A stretch of DNA of 8,246 bases from Bacillota bacterium. Lineage in GTDB: Bacteria; Bacillota; Clostridia; Christensenellales; Aristaeellaceae. The stretch spans positions 1-8,246 of the forward strand of contig JAEYRW010000019.1 of assembly GCA_023435435.1 (NCBI GenBank), in the 5' to 3' direction. How positions within the stretch are numbered: the stretch's first letter is position 1; each line of letters begins with the position of its first letter. Both the position numbers and the translations under genes were made by a program. Shown piece by piece: positions 4,960 through 8,246 of this stretch. Under the pieces are notes generated by a model. That model was not told where the DNA came from, did no database searches, and saw only the letters and a program-made list of their open reading frames with translations.

Positions 4960-6777
4960 ATGACGAAAGGAAAGCCGAAGTACAACGCCGTACAGAATAT
5001 CGCGTTCATGCTCAGCAGGTATTGGCGGGACAACCGGCGGGCGGTTGTTTCCCTGTTCCTGCTGGCGCCCATCGACGTCGCGTCCCAGTTTTTGGGGATT
5101 TTATTGCCCAGTGCTGTGGTGCTCTGTCTGGAAAAAAGGGTCTTCCCCGCCGTTCTCGTGGGCGTTACCGCCGGAATTGCCGCGCTTATGGCGCTGTTGA
5201 ATGGGATCAACAAGCTGTTTCAAGCGCAGCTGAACGCGTGGGCGTTCTTCCTCCGGATGCAGATCCGGGGCGAGATCACGTTCAAGAAATTCGACCTCGA
5301 CTACGCCATCGCCGAGCGGGCGTCCACGCGGGAGCTGGCCGAGCGGGCCAACAAGTTCACCACGGACGTCTCCGGCGGGGCGGAACAGACGTACCGGGGC
5401 ATCTGGGCGCTGGGGGCGAACCTTCTGGGCCTTCTCGCGTATTCCGCCATGATGGCGCGCCTGAACCTCTGGGTGCTGGCGGGGCTTATGCTGGCGTCCT
5501 CCCTCAACTACGTCGCGGCGACGCTGTTCAACCGCTACGAGCACCGCGTGCGGGGGGAGCTCATGGGCATCTTCAATCGGGACTTCTATCTCTTCGACCG
5601 GTGCGCCGACTTCGAGGCGGGCAAGGACATCCGCGTTTATAATATCGCGGACTGGTTCCGGCGACGGGGGGACGAGATCGTCCGGATGAATTCCGAACAC
5701 GCGAAGCGGCGGGAGACGCGCAGGTTTTTTTCCTCCCTGGCGGAGGCGGCGCTGATCCTTCTGCGCGACGGCTGGGCCTACGTCTACCTGGTGGGCCGGG
5801 TGCTCGCGGGCGGCATCGGGATTTCGGAATTCGTGCTCTACTTCGGCGTGGTGGCGGGCTTTTCCACCTGGGTCAACATGATCGCCTACTGGCTGAGCGA
5901 ACTTTCCCGCTGCTCGCTGGAATGCTGCGACTACCGGGCGTTCATGGAGCTCCGGGACGCGCAGAATCGGGGGCCGGGCGTGCCGCTGCCTCCGGCGGAG
6001 GAACTGCCGCCCGCGTTCGCCTTCGAGGGCGTCCGGTATACCTATCCCGGCGGCGAGCGCCCCGCCGTGGACATTCCGGCGCTCCGGATCGCAAGGGGCG
6101 CGCACGTGGCCGTGGTTGGCCGAAACGGCGCGGGGAAAACGACATTTGTTAAGCTCCTGACCGGGCTGTACGTGCCGGACGAGGGTACGGTTTCCCTCAA
6201 CGGGCGGGACGTTTCGACCTTCAACCGCGACGAATACTACGATCTTTTCACCGCGGTCTTTCAGGATTTCAGCTTCCTGCCGGGCACCATCGCGGAAAAC
6301 GTGGCGCTTACGCTGGGGGAGGACGTGGACCGCGCGCGGGTGCATGAATGCCTTCATATGGCGGGGCTCGCGGGAAAGGTATCGACGCTTCCCAGGGGCA
6401 TGGACATGCCGATGATCCGGGAGGTAAACGACGAGGCAACCGAACTCTCCGGCGGCGAGAAGCAACGGCTCATCCTCGCCCGGGCGCTGTACAAGCCCGC
6501 GCCGGTGTTGGTGCTGGACGAGCCCACCGCGGCCCTCGACCCCATCGCGGAAAGCGACATGTACCAAAAATACGCGGCGTTTGCCGGGGGCCGGACGTCT
6601 GTCTTCATCTCCCACCGGCTGGCCAGCACGCGCTTCTGCGACCGGATCTTGTTTATCGAGGACGGGAAGATCGTCGAGGACGGCACCCACGGGGAACTCA
6701 TGAAAAGGGATGGCAAGTACCGGGAGATGTTCGACATCCAGAGCCGCTATTACAGGGAGGCGACGGGCAATGCGTGA
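4960..6777 (+). CDS. ABC exporter half-transporter (membrane domain fused to ATPase domain)
   Basis: The 605-residue protein is the usual length for a COG1132/MsbA-type half-exporter. Residues about 28–312 form the membrane domain, with six hydrophobic segments (roughly 28–58, 61–82, 147–167, 170–190, 262–284 and 288–312). The loop motif AGKDIRVYN at 220–228 is typical of this family in Firmicutes. The ATPase domain starts near 355 and is complete: aromatic A-loop around Y360–Y362, Walker A GRNGAGKTT at 387–395, Q-loop Q435, signature LSGGEKQ at 496–502, Walker B VLVLDE at 516–521 with catalytic E521, D-loop AALD at 524–527, and H-loop H552. It exports an unknown substrate (lipid, peptide or drug) at the cell membrane using ATP. 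The next gene, overlapping by 8 bases, is a second half-transporter, so the working unit is probably a heterodimer. No regulator or substrate gene is visible nearby. Confidence 0.95.
   Translation: MTKGKPKYNAVQNIAFMLSRYWRDNRRAVVSLFLLAPIDVASQFLGILLPSAVVLCLEKRVFPAVLVGVTAGIAALMALLNGINKLFQAQLNAWAFFLRMQIRGEITFKKFDLDYAIAERASTRELAERANKFTTDVSGGAEQTYRGIWALGANLLGLLAYSAMMARLNLWVLAGLMLASSLNYVAATLFNRYEHRVRGELMGIFNRDFYLFDRCADFEAGKDIRVYNIADWFRRRGDEIVRMNSEHAKRRETRRFFSSLAEAALILLRDGWAYVYLVGRVLAGGIGISEFVLYFGVVAGFSTWVNMIAYWLSELSRCSLECCDYRAFMELRDAQNRGPGVPLPPAEELPPAFAFEGVRYTYPGGERPAVDIPALRIARGAHVAVVGRNGAGKTTFVKLLTGLYVPDEGTVSLNGRDVSTFNRDEYYDLFTAVFQDFSFLPGTIAENVALTLGEDVDRARVHECLHMAGLAGKVSTLPRGMDMPMIREVNDEATELSGGEKQRLILARALYKPAPVLVLDEPTAALDPIAESDMYQKYAAFAGGRTSVFISHRLASTRFCDRILFIEDGKIVEDGTHGELMKRDGKYREMFDIQSRYYREATGNA
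6754..6760 (+). promoter_or_regulatory. Ribosome-binding site of the second ABC transporter gene, inside the first
   Basis: AGGGAGG lies 9 bases before the ATG at 6770, within the last codons of the first transporter gene. It supports the overlapping start. Confidence 0.6.
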
Positions 6778-8246
6778 GGAAAAACTCTCGCGCCGGGATG
6801 CGTTCCGGCTGGGGATCAAGACGCTCCGGCACCTGCACGGGCTGCTTCCCCGGCTCCTCCCCCTCTCCTTCGCCCACGGCGCGGTAAAGGCGATCCGGCC
6901 GTTTATCTCCATCTACGCGTCCGCGTGGGTTTTAAACGCGCTCTCCGCCGGGAGGGACGCGCGGACGGTGGTCGCGGGCGCGCTGGTGGGCGTGGGCTGC
7001 GCGTTTTTCACGCACATTCTGGAATCCCTTCTGGAAGACGTGTGGCGGCACGCGGACGACAGCATGTTCTTTCTCGCCGAGCACGAGGTCGCCAACTGCT
7101 ACCTGACCACGGACTACGAGCGGCTGGAACAGCCGGACTACCAGCAGCGCAAGCTGGACTATCGGTTCCTGCGACTCTCGGCGTCGATTCCCGGTCGGAT
7201 GCCCTACGACGCCGAGGAGGTCGTCCGAAACGCGGCGACCATCGTCATTTCCCTCGTCCTGGCGTTCCCGGTGTTCTTCCGCTCCGGCTGGGGGACGTCG
7301 GGGGTAACCCTCGCACTGCTCGCCCTCTCCGGGTGGCTCTCCGCGCGGGTGCGGGGGTGGCGGGCGGACGCCGATTTCGCATATTCCCAAAGAAATATAC
7401 TGGCGAACCGGTTCTTTACTTACGTCGGAGAGCTTTCAAACCGCTACCGGGTCGGCATGGAGGTGCGGCTGTTCCGGCTCCAGGGCCTCCTGCGCAAAAT
7501 CGGCAGCGGAACCAGCATCGAAAGCTACTGCCGGTGGCGGCGGGAGATGGGCCGCTATGGCGCCTTGGCGGGAGCGATCTCCCACCTCGCCAACGGGGCG
7601 CTGTACGCAGTCGTGGCGCTCCGGGCGCTTGCGGGGTTTTACTCCATCGGGAGCGTGGTTCAATACGTGGGCGCCCTCGTCCGGCTCTCGTCCGGCATGA
7701 GCGATTTGGCCGCCAAGCTCTCCGAACTGCGCGTGCAGATGAAGCACTACGAAACCTATTTCGCCATCCTCGAGGCGAAGCCCATCAAATACATGGGCAC
7801 GCTGTCCACCGAGAAGCGTGACGACGCGGAATACGACATCGAATTTCACAACGTGTCGTTCAAGTATCCCGGAAGCGGGGACTATGCGCTGCGGAATTTA
7901 AACCTCGAGCTGCGCATCGGGCAGCATCTGGCCGTGGTGGGCATGAACGGCTCCGGCAAGACCACCATGATTAAGCTCCTGTGCCGCCTGTACGATCCCA
8001 CCGAGGGTGTGATTACGCTCAACGGCATCGACATCCGAAAGTACGACCTCCGGCAGTACATGGACTTGTTCTCGGTGGTGTTTCAGGACTTCAAGCTGTT
8101 CGCGTTCAAGGCGGGCGAAAACGTCGCGGCGGCGACGGAATTCGACCGTGCGCGCGTCATCGACTGCTGCGCGCGGGCAGGGTATCCGGGCATCGACCCG
8201 GACATGGTGCTCTACAGGGATCTGGACGAAAACGGCGTCGAAATCT
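6770..8246 (+). CDS. ABC exporter half-transporter, second subunit, 3' end cut by window edge
   Basis: The frame opens at an ATG overlapping the previous stop codon by 8 bases (ATG at 6770, stop at 6775–6777) and stays open for 492 codons to the right edge. A membrane domain (about residues 40–320) has hydrophobic segments near 42–60, 66–87, 155–171, 178–192 and 263–303. It is followed by an ATPase domain from about 357. Visible ATPase motifs are A-loop region SFKYPG at 363–368, Walker A GMNGSGKTT at 391–399, and Q-loop VFQDF around Q439. The window ends at DENGVEI, where the signature motif would follow, so whether the Walker B glutamate is intact cannot be judged. GMEVRLFRLQ at 229–238 is at the place of AGKDIRVYN in the first subunit, which it resembles in layout but not closely in sequence. 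Tight overlap suggests coupled translation and a heterodimer. Substrate unknown. Confidence 0.93.
   Translation, partial: MREEKLSRRDAFRLGIKTLRHLHGLLPRLLPLSFAHGAVKAIRPFISIYASAWVLNALSAGRDARTVVAGALVGVGCAFFTHILESLLEDVWRHADDSMFFLAEHEVANCYLTTDYERLEQPDYQQRKLDYRFLRLSASIPGRMPYDAEEVVRNAATIVISLVLAFPVFFRSGWGTSGVTLALLALSGWLSARVRGWRADADFAYSQRNILANRFFTYVGELSNRYRVGMEVRLFRLQGLLRKIGSGTSIESYCRWRREMGRYGALAGAISHLANGALYAVVALRALAGFYSIGSVVQYVGALVRLSSGMSDLAAKLSELRVQMKHYETYFAILEAKPIKYMGTLSTEKRDDAEYDIEFHNVSFKYPGSGDYALRNLNLELRIGQHLAVVGMNGSGKTTMIKLLCRLYDPTEGVITLNGIDIRKYDLRQYMDLFSVVFQDFKLFAFKAGENVAAATEFDRARVIDCCARAGYPGIDPDMVLYRDLDENGVEI

Noticed and set aside
3861..5213. A 450-codon open frame on the minus strand opposite the phosphatase gene
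   Set aside because: It runs antisense through a clear inositol-monophosphatase gene, its promoter and its terminator, and extends into exoA and the ABC gene; composition is that of a shadow frame.
5101..6912. A 603-codon open frame on the minus strand opposite the first ABC transporter gene
   Set aside because: It lies antisense to a gene with every ABC exporter motif, has no recognisable domain, and is rich in Arg, Pro, His and Gly, as expected for antisense frames in GC-rich DNA.
6925..7821. A 298-codon open frame on the plus strand within the second ABC gene
   Set aside because: It is an alternate frame of the transporter, Arg/Gly-rich with no domain, while the frame from 6770 encodes a proper membrane and ATPase domain.
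1..8246. tRNA, rRNA, CRISPR, riboswitch, insertion sequence or prophage signals
   Set aside because: No cloverleaf-like segment, regularly spaced repeat, transposase, or terminal inverted repeat was seen, and the gaps between genes are too short to hold a riboswitch.

Overview
The window is a gene-dense, high-GC stretch (roughly 60% G+C by eye) from what looks like a member of the Firmicutes/Clostridia, possibly a high-GC gut clostridial lineage. The support is the xpaC–telA gene pair (adjacent as xpaC–yaaN in Bacillus subtilis), an ExoA very close in sequence to the B. subtilis type, ribosome-binding sites that match the Firmicutes anti-Shine-Dalgarno AGGAGGTGATC, and a COG1132-type ABC exporter pair. 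The species cannot be told from this sequence. There are no rRNA, tRNA, CRISPR or insertion-sequence signals, and no gene-free stretch longer than about 110 bases.

Left arm, minus strand (4003 down to 1): exoA (exonuclease III) is followed by xpaC, telA, a LemA-like gene and a TPM-domain gene that runs off the left edge. The last four are 4 to 18 bases apart and are almost certainly one operon. A candidate promoter (-35 TTGCGC, 17-base spacer, -10 TAAAAT) lies in the 79-base gap between exoA and xpaC, so the operon can be transcribed on its own or by read-through from exoA. The products are two predicted membrane-anchored proteins (XpaC, LemA-like), a cytosolic coiled-coil protein (TelA) and a secreted-then-anchored TPM protein. 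Together they look like an envelope-associated module. The families are associated with resistance to toxic anions or envelope stress, but their biochemistry is poorly understood.

Centre (4004–4076): exoA and a plus-strand inositol-monophosphatase-family gene diverge from one short intergenic region. It holds a near-perfect palindrome, TGGTACAATTATACCA, which reads as an extended -10 promoter element on both strands, so this appears to be a symmetric bidirectional promoter. The phosphatase gene ends in a GC-rich hairpin followed by a strong intrinsic terminator (12-bp stem and T-run, 4873–4914).

Right arm, plus strand (4960 to the right edge): two ABC exporter half-transporters, each a membrane domain fused to an ATPase domain, overlap by 8 bases and probably form a heterodimer. 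The first is complete. The second is cut by the window edge just before its signature motif. The substrate cannot be inferred.

Most of the window is recognisable gene content. The points most worth following up are the symmetric bidirectional promoter, the four-gene envelope module with its divergent LemA-like member and unusual TPM tail, and the alternating-GC palindrome on the operon's candidate -35 box.
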